Shown here piece by piece: positions 45,961 to 53,410 of a stretch of 64,000 nt of DNA. Source of the stretch: Candidatus Synechococcus calcipolaris G9 (GTDB taxonomy: Bacteria > Cyanobacteriota > Cyanobacteriia > Thermosynechococcales > Thermosynechococcaceae). Each line of letters opens with the position of its first letter. The stretch's first letter is position 1. A program made the translations under genes and the position numbers. Under the pieces are notes generated by a model that saw only the letters and a list, made by a program, of their open reading frames with translations, was not told the origin of the DNA and did no database searches. The stretch spans positions 1,637,747-1,701,746 of the forward strand of contig NZ_JAKKUT010000002.1 in NCBI RefSeq assembly GCF_029582805.1, written 5' to 3'.

Positions 45961-47376
45961 ATGCCCGTTTCTCCTTCGCCGACATTTGATCTGAGTGCCC
46001 AACACCAATTTCGACAGCAGTTGGTTGCGGGATTAACCCAGGCCCGTAATCAGGGGTGCTTATTTTTAAGTATCAGTCGTGACCTGCCCCCCATTGATCC
46101 GCTCCTTGCCCTAGCGGGATTATCTGACTGTGGGATGGATCCGCAGGCGGATTACTTTTATCTGGAGCAGCCGGGTACGGGGATGGCGATCGCCGCCTTG
46201 GGGGCATTACGCACCTATACCGCCGAAGGTTGCCAACGCTTTCAGGATGTGCGCCATTTTTGCCAGACCACGTTTGCCCAAATATTTTGCCTAGATGGGG
46301 GCCACCCCCGTATTTTTTGCCATTTTACGTTTCACGATCGCCCCACGGGCCACCAAGGAACCAGTGCCAGCCGGGCAATTTTACCCCAGTGGCAGATTCA
46401 TCAGCGCGATCAGCAGGTGCAACTTACCCTTAATTGTGATGTTTTACTGGAGCCTGGGGAGATCGATCGCCTCTGTGGGCAATGGCAGCGGATATGGGAA
46501 CATCTGCAAACGTTGCCCCCAACCTTTGACATCGAGTCGGTGATGGTTCCCACCATTTCGTTGCCTAATCTCACGGTTCAGCATCAGGGGTTTGTTCGTG
46601 GTGTCCATACCGCCCTGAAGGTGTTGCAAACGGGGGAGATGGAAAAATTAGTTTTGGCCTGTGCTGCGGATATTACTGCTCCTCGTCCCTTTTCCTGGGA
46701 AGCGACTCTGCAAAATCTTCGCCACCACTACCCCAACTGCTATTTGTTTAGTGTGCGCTGCGATGGTGGCTCTACGTTTGTGGGAGCTAGTCCTGAACGT
46801 TTGGTGAGTCTGGAGCAGGGGGTGTTAACGGCCGATGCCTTGGCCGGTTCAAGTCCTAGGGGGGGCGATCGCCACCAGGATCAAGCCCTCACCACCGCCC
46901 TGTATCACAGCGAAAAAGACCGCCACGAACATCAGGTGATTGTTCAGTTTCTCAGCCATACCTTGAAAAATTTGGGTTTGTTGATTCCACCCCCAGGGGA
47001 ACCCCAAGTGCTCAAGTTGGCCAATATCCAACACCTGCAAACCCTGATCCGGGCCACTCCCCATCCGGCGGTACATCTCCTGGATATTTTGGCCGCTCTG
47101 CATCCCACGCCAGCGGTGGCCGGTTATCCACGGGCGATCGCCTACGAATGGATGCGCCAACTGGAAACCTTTGAGCGGGGAATGTATGCCGCCCCCCTAG
47201 GTTGGGTGGATTGCAACGGTGAAGGAGAATTTATTGTCGGTATTCGTTCTGCCCTATTACAGGGAACCATGGCACGGCTCTATGCAGGGGCGGGAATTGT
47301 GCGCGGATCAGACCCGGAACGGGAATGGCAGGAGGTGCTTTTGAAGTTACAGGCCCTTGTTTCGGCGATCGCCTAA
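45961..47376 (+). CDS. menF: isochorismate synthase
   Basis: Makes isochorismate from chorismate for phylloquinone, the photosystem I quinone. The 471-residue protein has the chorismate-utilising fold in its C-terminal half: GEMEKLVLACAADI, FVGASPERLVSL, LAGSSPRGGDR, EKDRHEHQVIVQFL, HPTPAVAGYP and GRGMYAAP-like FERGMYAAPLGW. The N-terminal half is weakly conserved as usual. Standing alone here, it is not next to menD. ICS rather than anthranilate or aminodeoxychorismate synthase is indicated by HPTPAVAG and DRHEH. Confidence 0.9.
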   Translation: MPVSPSPTFDLSAQHQFRQQLVAGLTQARNQGCLFLSISRDLPPIDPLLALAGLSDCGMDPQADYFYLEQPGTGMAIAALGALRTYTAEGCQRFQDVRHFCQTTFAQIFCLDGGHPRIFCHFTFHDRPTGHQGTSASRAILPQWQIHQRDQQVQLTLNCDVLLEPGEIDRLCGQWQRIWEHLQTLPPTFDIESVMVPTISLPNLTVQHQGFVRGVHTALKVLQTGEMEKLVLACAADITAPRPFSWEATLQNLRHHYPNCYLFSVRCDGGSTFVGASPERLVSLEQGVLTADALAGSSPRGGDRHQDQALTTALYHSEKDRHEHQVIVQFLSHTLKNLGLLIPPPGEPQVLKLANIQHLQTLIRATPHPAVHLLDILAALHPTPAVAGYPRAIAYEWMRQLETFERGMYAAPLGWVDCNGEGEFIVGIRSALLQGTMARLYAGAGIVRGSDPEREWQEVLLKLQALVSAIA

Positions 47377-47557
47377 TAAAATTGATACTGTATTCCAGAA
47401 AATAATTATGGCATCCTCAGCCGGTTATCCCTTAAACCATGACCCATAAAGACCAATCCAGAGGGCGATCGACCTTCCCAGGCATTGGCTTATCGTCGTC
47501 ACCTTCCTGCCCTAGGGGCCATTTAGATATATTTTTCTGTTATTCCATCGTATTAAC

Positions 47558-47586
47558 TTGCAAAATAGACGAGAGCAAGGTATAAT
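47558..47586 (+). promoter_or_regulatory. near-consensus sigma-70 promoter of the GTPase pair
   Basis: TTGCAA at 47558-47563 and TATAAT at 47581-47586 are separated by exactly 17 bp, a strong group 1 sigma promoter. Transcription should start near 47593, within a run of ten A. AGGGA at 47599-47603 is the ribosome-binding site of the first GTPase gene. Confidence 0.8.
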
Positions 47587-47613
47587 TCCAAAAAAAAAAG
47601 GGACAATAGCATA

Positions 47614-48456
47614 ATGATGAATATTGACTCAATCGAATTTCTGGAAAAACTAAAAGAGAAGTTGACTGAACGCCATGAAAACGAATTTACGTTTTTAATT
47701 CTTGGAAAGACAGGTGTAGGTAAATCTAGCACGATTAATAGTCTAATGGGGCAAAATATTGCTCCTGTAGGAGATTTCGAGCCTACAACAATGACGGTTG
47801 AAAAATATACTACTGAAATGTCAGGAATAAATTGCAATATTATCGACACCCCAGGATTATGTGATGACTTACCTGAACATGGTAACGATGAAAAATATTT
47901 AGAGATGGTTAGAAGTAGTGTAAAGAAGGTTGATTCACTGTGGTTTGTAACTAAGTTGAAAGATAAAATAGGTTTTGCTGATAAGAGAGTAATACAATTG
48001 ATTTCTAATGTTTTTGGACAAGACATTTGGAAGCAAGCTATTATAATCCTTACCTATTCTTGGGATGTATCAGATGAAGAAAAATTTAAGGAAGGATATA
48101 AAATAAGAACTCGACTCATAAAAGAAGAAGTAAAGAAATATACTAACGATGAAATTGCATCGGGTATACCATCGGTAGCTGTTGATAATACAAACACATT
48201 AACACCAGATGGAAAAAATTGGCTTGGCGAACTTTACACAGAAGTATTCTTGAGAATGTCTGAAAATGGAGCTATTCCTTTCTTGATGGCAACAGTGAAT
48301 AGAATTAATCCTGTTGAGCCGTCTAAATCGGAAACAGTAAAATATATATACTTAGACAAAAATCAAGAAGAGAAAGTTAAGAAGAAATCCAAGAACCTTT
48401 TAGAACAGGTAGCAAAGTTCGCAGGAGTTATAATCAAGGGGTTTTTTGGTTTTTAA
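47614..48456 (+). CDS. AIG1/Toc34-like GTPase, first of pair
   Basis: A 280-residue GTPase. G1 is GKTGVGKSS (residues 31-39), G2 a Thr in EPTTMT (about 58-60), G3 DTPGLCD (78-84); G4 is not NKxD but ILTYSWD, the degenerate form seen in the AIG1/GIMAP and Toc34/Toc159 group. The C-terminus (LLEQVAKFAGVIIKGFFGF) is an amphipathic hydrophobic helix suited to membrane contact. The DNA is AT-rich (about one third GC, against about half in neighbouring genes), lacks HIP1 sites and uses AAA, ATA and AGA codons freely, signs of acquisition. Another ATG one codon downstream (47617) is possible. Three bases separate its stop from the second GTPase gene. Confidence 0.85.
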   Translation: MMNIDSIEFLEKLKEKLTERHENEFTFLILGKTGVGKSSTINSLMGQNIAPVGDFEPTTMTVEKYTTEMSGINCNIIDTPGLCDDLPEHGNDEKYLEMVRSSVKKVDSLWFVTKLKDKIGFADKRVIQLISNVFGQDIWKQAIIILTYSWDVSDEEKFKEGYKIRTRLIKEEVKKYTNDEIASGIPSVAVDNTNTLTPDGKNWLGELYTEVFLRMSENGAIPFLMATVNRINPVEPSKSETVKYIYLDKNQEEKVKKKSKNLLEQVAKFAGVIIKGFFGF

Positions 48457-48459
48457 TTC

Positions 48460-49365
48460 ATGAAGCAATATTTAGTTATTGGTCGAACTGGTGCTGGTAA
48501 ATCTAGCCTCATTAATCATGTTATTGGACAGAAGGTTACTGAAACCTCCGAGTATGTAGCTTGCACTCGTTTTGTCTCTCACTATATACTGAACACCCCT
48601 GAAAAAAATATCTGTTTGATTGATACTCCAGGTTTATGTGATGAGATCGATGAAAGTTATGATATTGCTTACTTGAATCAAATCATCTCCAAAGTAAACC
48701 TTAATCATCTCTATGGAACTCTTTATGTAACCCCACTTAATGATTATTTTCGATCAGATGATATGAGAGCCTTTCGCTTATTAGATTCGGAACTTGGCAG
48801 TCATATATGGGCGAATTGTAAGATCGTATTTACTTTTTCTATGTCCGTGCCAAGGGAAGAGCAGATAAATCAAGCCGATCGCCGAATTAAGCAAATAGAA
48901 AATTATTTTAGTGATGAGATTAAAAAATCTTGTTTTTTAGGTTTTAGCAATTATTTCCTCATTGACTGTGTAAAGGAACCTAGCAATAACACCCTATTAA
49001 CAGCATTACTGAATGATGCTAGTGATAAAATTGACGACAAATATCTAGCGGAAATACATGGTACTGCATCTTATTTTTATAAGATGTCCGCAAAAATTAA
49101 GTTGTATCACTCAGATCATGGTGCAACCCTTGTAGATGCATCAATACTAGAAAGTAATTACATCAATACAATAAGTTCAATAAAAAGTGTTCAGTCTTCT
49201 TCTGATCTCACAAACTTAATTAAACAATTAGAGGCTTTGAAGATAAAGGTGAGTCGTTTTAATCATAGAAAAGAAAAGTATAGATGGTCAAATTCTCTAG
49301 AAAATGAGGTGATATCCAAGTTGAAAAATATTGCTAGAAGTATTAACGAAAAAACAAAAATCTAG
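48460..49365 (+). CDS. AIG1/Toc34-like GTPase, second of pair
   Basis: A 301-residue protein whose GTPase domain begins at the very N-terminus: VIGRTGAGKSSLINHVIG (G1 at residues 8-16), a Thr in ACTRF (G2), CLIDTPGLCDEI (G3) and VFTFSMS at the G4 position, again without NKxD. Residues after about 190 form a helical, Lys-rich domain (KTSA-free; LEALKIKVSRFNHRKEKY) with no membrane helix. It is related to, but clearly diverged from, the first GTPase, so the pair may work as a heterodimer in the way AIG1/Toc GTPases dimerise through their nucleotide sites. Same AT-rich composition. Its 3' end is 21 bp before the truncated repeat copy A. Confidence 0.85.
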   Translation: MKQYLVIGRTGAGKSSLINHVIGQKVTETSEYVACTRFVSHYILNTPEKNICLIDTPGLCDEIDESYDIAYLNQIISKVNLNHLYGTLYVTPLNDYFRSDDMRAFRLLDSELGSHIWANCKIVFTFSMSVPREEQINQADRRIKQIENYFSDEIKKSCFLGFSNYFLIDCVKEPSNNTLLTALLNDASDKIDDKYLAEIHGTASYFYKMSAKIKLYHSDHGATLVDASILESNYINTISSIKSVQSSSDLTNLIKQLEALKIKVSRFNHRKEKYRWSNSLENEVISKLKNIARSINEKTKI

Positions 49366-49386
49366 TATCCATATAATCCTTTTAAT

Positions 49387-49635
49387 CCTTTCCTGCAAGA
49401 ACAATATCACGTTAAAGAACTCGGAATTTTCGGTTCCTTTGTGAGACAAGAACAAACAGAAGCCAGTGATGTAGATGTCCTCGTTGAATTTTCCCAGACT
49501 CCGAGCTTGTTGAAATTTATTAATTTAGAGAACTATCTCAGTGATAATCTTGGGGTCAAAGTTGATTTGGTTCATAAGGCAGGCTTAAAACCCCGGATTG
49601 GTGAACGGATTTTGGCCGAGGTTATTTATCTATGA
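49387..49635 (+). pseudogene. 5'-truncated MntA-like nucleotidyltransferase antitoxin
   Basis: Same protein as the intact gene at 50985 (FGSFVRQEQTEASDVDVLVEF carries the GSx10DxD site) but the start codon and first 15 codons are missing. Translation could begin only internally, for example GTG at 49441, which removes the catalytic Gly-Ser. It is a broken duplicate. Confidence 0.8.
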
Positions 49636-49691
49636 CTCAGCGGCAGATTCAGGATATTTTAGATGCTGTAGCCGATCTATTCTCAGTTTAA
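49632..49691 (+). pseudogene. 19-codon stub of a HepT-like toxin (copy A)
   Basis: Starts with ATG overlapping the antitoxin stop (ATGA) and reads MTQRQIQDILDAVADLFSV before TAA. The sequence looks like the first helix of a HEPN/DUF86 toxin; the remaining 90 or so residues, including the catalytic RX4H, are gone. The same stub occurs at 51275. Confidence 0.65.
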
Positions 49692-49721
49692 CCTGCCATT
49701 ATTATATAGGTTTATTTAGGG

Positions 49722-49976
49722 ATGTTTAGTAGACATCAAATCTTGTCCGCGATTAGTGGGTATCCCTGGAAAATATGCCTGTTGATGCTAGCGATCGCCG
49801 CCTGTGCTCCAAATCATGTCCAGCAATGTCAGCAAATTGGCCAGGCAACCTATACCGTCATGGCAAGGGTAAAGGGGTTTATGACGATCAAGTTGGTGAC
49901 GAATCCGCTTGTTTCGGCGATGCTGCCGGAATTGTATGGACAGTTGCCGGAGCCAGGGCACTTGGCAAGGTTGTGA
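49722..49976 (+). pseudogene. truncated duplicate of the lipoprotein gene (copy A)
   Basis: The first 50 codons (MFSRHQILSAIS, then lipobox LAIAAC) match the intact gene at 51365, after which similarity stops near 49866 and the frame runs into unrelated sequence for about 35 codons. It could still produce a short lipoprotein, but the conserved domain is absent. Confidence 0.75.
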
Positions 49977-50048
49977 AGGTTTTGGTTTGGGTGGGATAGC
50001 AAAAGTTTTCTATCATGCAACGAGGAGGTTAACGATCGGAGGTGAAGA

Positions 50049-50360
50049 ATGGCCATCAAAACAGGTTTAGGAATCCCTGATCTCTTAGATGAGCAACGAG
50101 ATGAAATCCTTAAAATTGCAGCTAAACATGGTGCTTATAATGTGCGAGTGTTTGGTTCTGTAGCACGGGGAGAAGCAGACGAAGAGAGTGATATTGATTT
50201 TCTGGTAGATTATTCCCTGGATCGCATTAGCCCTTGGTTTCCGGCGGGTTTGGTATTGGATTTAAAAAAGCTGCTGGGGCGTAAGGTGGATGTAGCAACC
50301 GAGGCTGCTCTAAAGGAACGAATCCGGGAGCAGGTCTTAACTGAGGCAGTTCCGCTATGA
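50049..50360 (+). CDS. mntA: MntA-type nucleotidyltransferase antitoxin
   Basis: A 103-residue minimal nucleotidyltransferase: VRVFGSVARGEADEESDIDFLVDYS has the GSx10DxD metal and nucleotide site, and a third Asp lies in RKVDVATE. In MntA/HepT modules this protein adds AMP to a tyrosine of the toxin and so neutralises it. GGAGGTGA a few bases before the ATG gives a strong start. Its TGA overlaps the ATG of the HEPN gene (ATGA). The module is complete and lies between the two copies of the 480-bp repeat. Confidence 0.88.
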   Translation: MAIKTGLGIPDLLDEQRDEILKIAAKHGAYNVRVFGSVARGEADEESDIDFLVDYSLDRISPWFPAGLVLDLKKLLGRKVDVATEAALKERIREQVLTEAVPL

Positions 50361-50695
50361 GGAGTGATACTGAACGATTAAGGGATATGTTAGAGGCGAT
50401 CGCTCAGATTGAACGATATGCAACGCGAGGACAAGATACATTTAATCAGGATGAACTCTTGCAAGTTTGGATAATTCATCATCTGCAAATTGTCGGTGAA
50501 GCCGCTAGTAAATTATCAGAGTCTTTTCTCACACAGCACTTAGAAGCTCCTTGGCCTGCGATCGTAGAATTTAGAAATATTCTAGTTCACGAATACTTCA
50601 GAGTAAATTTACAGATTGTCTGGCAAATTGTGGAACAGGATTTACCTAATCTCAAAGCCATAATCACAGATATTTTGCATAATGATTCAAGCTAG
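50357..50695 (+). CDS. hepT: HepT-type HEPN ribonuclease toxin
   Basis: A 112-residue all-helical DUF86/HEPN protein. The RNase motif RX4H is RNILVH, followed by EYFRV (the Tyr after it is the usual AMPylation position RX4HXY). The N-terminus RSDTERLRDMLEAIAQIERY is family-typical. As a dimer such proteins cut RNA or tRNA; AMPylation by MntA silences them. The gene overlaps its antitoxin by 4 bp, and both appear intact. Confidence 0.88.
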   Translation: MRSDTERLRDMLEAIAQIERYATRGQDTFNQDELLQVWIIHHLQIVGEAASKLSESFLTQHLEAPWPAIVEFRNILVHEYFRVNLQIVWQIVEQDLPNLKAIITDILHNDSS

Positions 50696-50984
50696 CCTGA
50701 TTAGGCATTAGTTGTTAATGTAAGACACCCAGGGTAAACGCATCAAAAACAGTCTAAACTGCAACTTTCTACTAGCAATTTCTGACAGTTAGTTACTATT
50801 GAACTGAAGAGTCACGCTAATGCGGCTTCTAACAACCTAGATGACATGGTTCCTCGTGATTTATCGAGATTTGTCGATTCAAAAATCCCTGTGTTTTATC
50901 GAACAGCCTGGAGACTTTATCATATTAGCTTGGGCTTTGATAAAGTATGAACTTTCTGACCGTTAACTAAATAGAAATAGAGTC

Positions 50985-51278
50985 ATGAAAACATTAAGAG
51001 AAATAATGAACTGGCTAAAAAATCATAAACCTTTCCTGCAAGAACGTTATCACGTTAAAGAACTCGGAGTTTTCGGTTCCTATGTGAGACAAGAACAAAC
51101 AGAAGCCAGTGATGTAGATGTCCTCGTTGAATTTTCCCAGACTCCGAGCTTGTTGAAATTTATTAATTTAGAGAACTATCTCAGTGATAATCTTGGGGTC
51201 AAAGTTGATTTGGTTCATAAGGCAGGCTTAAAACCCCGGATTGGTGAACGGATTTTGGCCGAGGTTATTTATCTATGA
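50985..51278 (+). CDS. MntA-like nucleotidyltransferase, orphaned antitoxin (copy B)
   Basis: A 97-residue minimal nucleotidyltransferase of another subtype (LGVFGSYVRQEQTEASDVDVLVEF, GSx10DxD intact; VDLVHKAGLKP for the third Asp). It keeps its full N-terminus, unlike copy A. The toxin gene that should follow has been reduced to a 19-codon stub at 51275, so the antitoxin is now without its partner. It might still modify the intact HepT of the neighbouring module, but that is speculation. Confidence 0.82.
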   Translation: MKTLREIMNWLKNHKPFLQERYHVKELGVFGSYVRQEQTEASDVDVLVEFSQTPSLLKFINLENYLSDNLGVKVDLVHKAGLKPRIGERILAEVIYL

Positions 51279-51509
51279 CTCAGCGGCAGATTCAGGATAT
51301 TTTAGATGCTGTAGCCGATCTATTCTCAGTTTAACCTGCCATTATTATATAGGTTTATTTAGGGATGTTTAGTAGACATAAAATCTTGTCCGCGATTAGT
51401 GAGTATCCCTGGAAAATAAGCCTGTTGATGCTAGCGATCGCCGCCTGTGGTTCAAATCATGTCCAGCAATGTGAGCAAATGGGCCGTGCAACTCAAGATG
51501 TCATGGCTG
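51030..51509 (+). repeat. 480-bp direct repeat, copy B
   Basis: The more complete partner of copy A, in the same orientation 1643 bp away. Recombination between the copies would delete the intact mntA-hepT module and one repeat. Confidence 0.9.
51275..51334 (+). pseudogene. 19-codon stub of a HepT-like toxin (copy B)
   Basis: Identical in protein to the stub in copy A (MTQRQIQDILDAVADLFSV), with the ATGA overlap to the antitoxin retained. Because both copies share the truncation, the toxin was lost before the segment was duplicated. Confidence 0.65.
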
Positions 51510-51847
51510 GTGTGAACGAAATTTACCAAGCTCATCTAGGTCAGCCTGTTTACAATCGAGCCATGGAAGAAAAGGTTGCTGCCGCGTGGGCACAGGGGGC
51601 TGATATTCTGGAAGCTGTTCAGGTTTCCGATCGCCAACTCCAGGCCATTCAAGCAGATTTAGTAACGGCCTACACAACCGCCGCCGATGTCACCGCAGAA
51701 TTGGCAGACTATCTTCCAGCGACCGCAATCCTAAAACCAGAGCAGGAAAAAGCCTACACTAAGTATCAACATCGGGCCCAGTCTGGGGTTGCCACAGCTA
51801 TTGCTGCCTTAAATCGATATTGTATTGCGGGCGATCGCCATTTTTAG
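51365..51847 (+). CDS. lipoprotein of unknown function
   Basis: A 160-residue lipoprotein: signal peptide with lipobox LAIAAC (Cys about residue 28), then a helical domain rich in Ala, Gln and Tyr (VQQCEQMGRATQDVMAGV; LQAIQADLVTAYTTAADV) and a conserved-looking C-terminal Cys (LNRYCIAG). The layout resembles the lipoprotein at 52825 (Q-C after the lipobox, YC near the end), suggesting one family that I cannot name. The duplicate at 49722 keeps only the leader. Confidence 0.75.
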   Translation: MFSRHKILSAISEYPWKISLLMLAIAACGSNHVQQCEQMGRATQDVMAGVNEIYQAHLGQPVYNRAMEEKVAAAWAQGADILEAVQVSDRQLQAIQADLVTAYTTAADVTAELADYLPATAILKPEQEKAYTKYQHRAQSGVATAIAALNRYCIAGDRHF

Positions 51848-51877
51848 GATGACGTTAGGCTACTGTAGCAAAAGAAT

Positions 51878-51910
51878 TAGCCACAGTTTCAAATTCAAAA
51901 GCTGTGGCTA
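51878..51910. terminator. candidate bidirectional terminator hairpin
   Basis: TAGCCACAG (51878-51886) and CTGTGGCTA (51902-51910) form a perfect 9-bp stem with a 15-nt loop, located between two convergent genes. There is no clear T run on either side, so factor-independent termination is only possible, not shown. Confidence 0.4.
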
Positions 51911-51931
51911 TAGTGCGATGAAGATAGGAAC

Positions 51932-52462
51932 TTATCGCTTGATGACATCATTGTTAAGAATCTTTGGCCAGTTGGCATTAGCCTTCACAATTTTGGTAGC
52001 CGTATCCTGTCGCCATTCATTCTGAGCCTGTGCACTGTAATTGAGGTAGAGCTTACCGTCACGGACTTCCCACGCAGTTGGCACAGTCGTTGCCAATACT
52101 CCACCTGCTGCTGCTTTAGCACAGTAGCCACCGTACTGAGGAGCATACTGTTCAGGGTTTTGGGCAAATAAGTCACGATGGGCAGCATTGGAAAAGAGCC
52201 AGCGTACACCATTCCAGGTATAGGAAAATTCTTGCTTACCCTCTACAAGGGCATTCTGAACAAAGTAAGCCACAACATCCTGGCCATCAAGTGCTATACC
52301 ATTTTCGGTATAAACAGCAGGGTGACGAGTCGTCGCTACGCTTTGAGCTACAGTTTGTGACGTGTCAGATGCAGGTGTAGGAGTGGATGCACTTAGGCTA
52401 TCACCCAAGCCCACCGTGAGCAAACTCGTGAGAAATAGCGTTGCTAGATACTTAACATTCAT
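51932..52462 (-). CDS. exported YHS-domain protein
   Basis: About 176 residues from ATG at 52462 (MNVKYLATLFLTSLLTVGL, a signal peptide); the frame is open to 52618 but the added 52 residues look non-coding. The mature part is a YHS-like domain: ALDGQDVVAYF, FSYTWNGVRWLFSNAAHRDLF, NPEQYAPQYGGYCAKA (with the Tyr-Gly-Gly-Tyr-Cys block), and a tail ending in the KANANWPKI segment. Proteins of this type are periplasmic and are often proposed to bind metal; the exact role is unknown. Another in-frame ATG at 52474 is possible. Confidence 0.8.
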   Translation of the reverse strand: MNVKYLATLFLTSLLTVGLGDSLSASTPTPASDTSQTVAQSVATTRHPAVYTENGIALDGQDVVAYFVQNALVEGKQEFSYTWNGVRWLFSNAAHRDLFAQNPEQYAPQYGGYCAKAAAGGVLATTVPTAWEVRDGKLYLNYSAQAQNEWRQDTATKIVKANANWPKILNNDVIKR

Positions 52463-52824
52463 AATTTTTATCATCCATGTTAGTGGGTATTCCGTTATCC
52501 TGCCTAGAGTTTTGAACCCATAGCAGAATCTACTAGATATACGGAAACTACTCAGGATTGGATTGAAGGTTGCCAGAGCTAGGTCAATCTTGGCAGGGCT
52601 GAACTGAGCGTCAAGCAATTACCTGTACTCGACCTCGAAATCGCTCAACACTGTTTTGATAATTTTCTTTGGAAAACTAAAACTGCTACCTGGAATTTGG
52701 TGTGGCAGTCATAGGATTACTCCTGAGCCAAATCCCATGGATGTCCTACTTAACGAGCTAGAGTTAGTCAAGTATCTTACATTTTTAATTTTTCTAGTTT
52801 TAATCATTCTAGCAAGTCTAAACT

Positions 52825-53334
52825 ATGCAACGTTTTACTAAGGAACCCATCCCGCCCATCCTGCCCATGCCGTTTCCAAGGGCGATCGCCCATTCTTGCT
52901 GTTTGCTGGTGGTTGGAAGCCTTTCTATTCTCTTGGCTAGTTGTGGGCAAAGCTTACAGGAGCAATGTGCAGCCGTGATCGACACCGTTCAGGCAAGCCA
53001 GAGTCAACAGATATTAGGAACCCAAACCCGCGCTACCACCTTGGAAAATGCCCAAATTTACCAGACCTTGGCTGAAGATCTCCAGGCCCTAGAGCTTCAG
53101 GATCAAACCCTAGGGGAGCATCGACAGGTTATGGCCGCCGCCTACGAGCATTTAGCCACGGTGATGGAGGATCGGGCAGAATTGATGGATACCGAAGGTA
53201 CCCTCACCTATCGTCAAGGCGATACCAGTATGGAGCAAATCATTGAGAATCTCCAGGCCGCTGAACAGCAAGCCTACAAGGATCTGCAAACGCTCAGTCA
53301 GGCCTATGCTAATTACTGCCTTGAAAACCGTTGA
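52825..53334 (+). CDS. lipoprotein of unknown function
   Basis: A 169-residue lipoprotein with a long N-terminus before the signal helix (about residues 24-40) and lipobox LLASC (Cys40). The mature domain is helical, Gln/Glu-rich (LQEQCAAVIDTVQASQSQQI; LGEHRQVMAAAYEHLATV) and ends ANYCLENR. The Cys pair after the lipobox and near the C-terminus matches the lipoprotein at 51365, so both may belong to one cyanobacterial family of unknown role. A shorter start inside (Met near residue 12) is possible. Confidence 0.75.
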   Translation: MQRFTKEPIPPILPMPFPRAIAHSCCLLVVGSLSILLASCGQSLQEQCAAVIDTVQASQSQQILGTQTRATTLENAQIYQTLAEDLQALELQDQTLGEHRQVMAAAYEHLATVMEDRAELMDTEGTLTYRQGDTSMEQIIENLQAAEQQAYKDLQTLSQAYANYCLENR

Positions 53335-53410
53335 TATGCTCCACAATTCCAACGGGTTGAGTTTTAGGCTTAAAATTTTTGATCGTTTTTCATAGGGCTA
53401 AGGTAGACTG

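Larger units (their letters stand above)
49387..49866 (+). repeat. 480-bp direct repeat, copy A
   Basis: Matches 51030-51509 at a constant offset of 1643 bp, nearly identical for the first 380 bp and with scattered differences after. It contains the nucleotidyltransferase remnant, the toxin stub and the lipoprotein leader. Compared with copy B it lacks the first 15 codons of the nucleotidyltransferase gene; the GTPase island adjoins the break. Confidence 0.9.

Noticed and set aside
49775-49999. Alternative frame over the copy A lipoprotein remnant
   Set aside because: It starts inside the duplicated leader in the wrong phase and shows no domain.
52737-52841. Possible 34-residue membrane peptide (starting MDVLLNELELVKYL) before the lipoprotein gene
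   Set aside because: It has a hydrophobic stretch but overlaps the lipoprotein start, and I see no convincing ribosome-binding site; too little to call.
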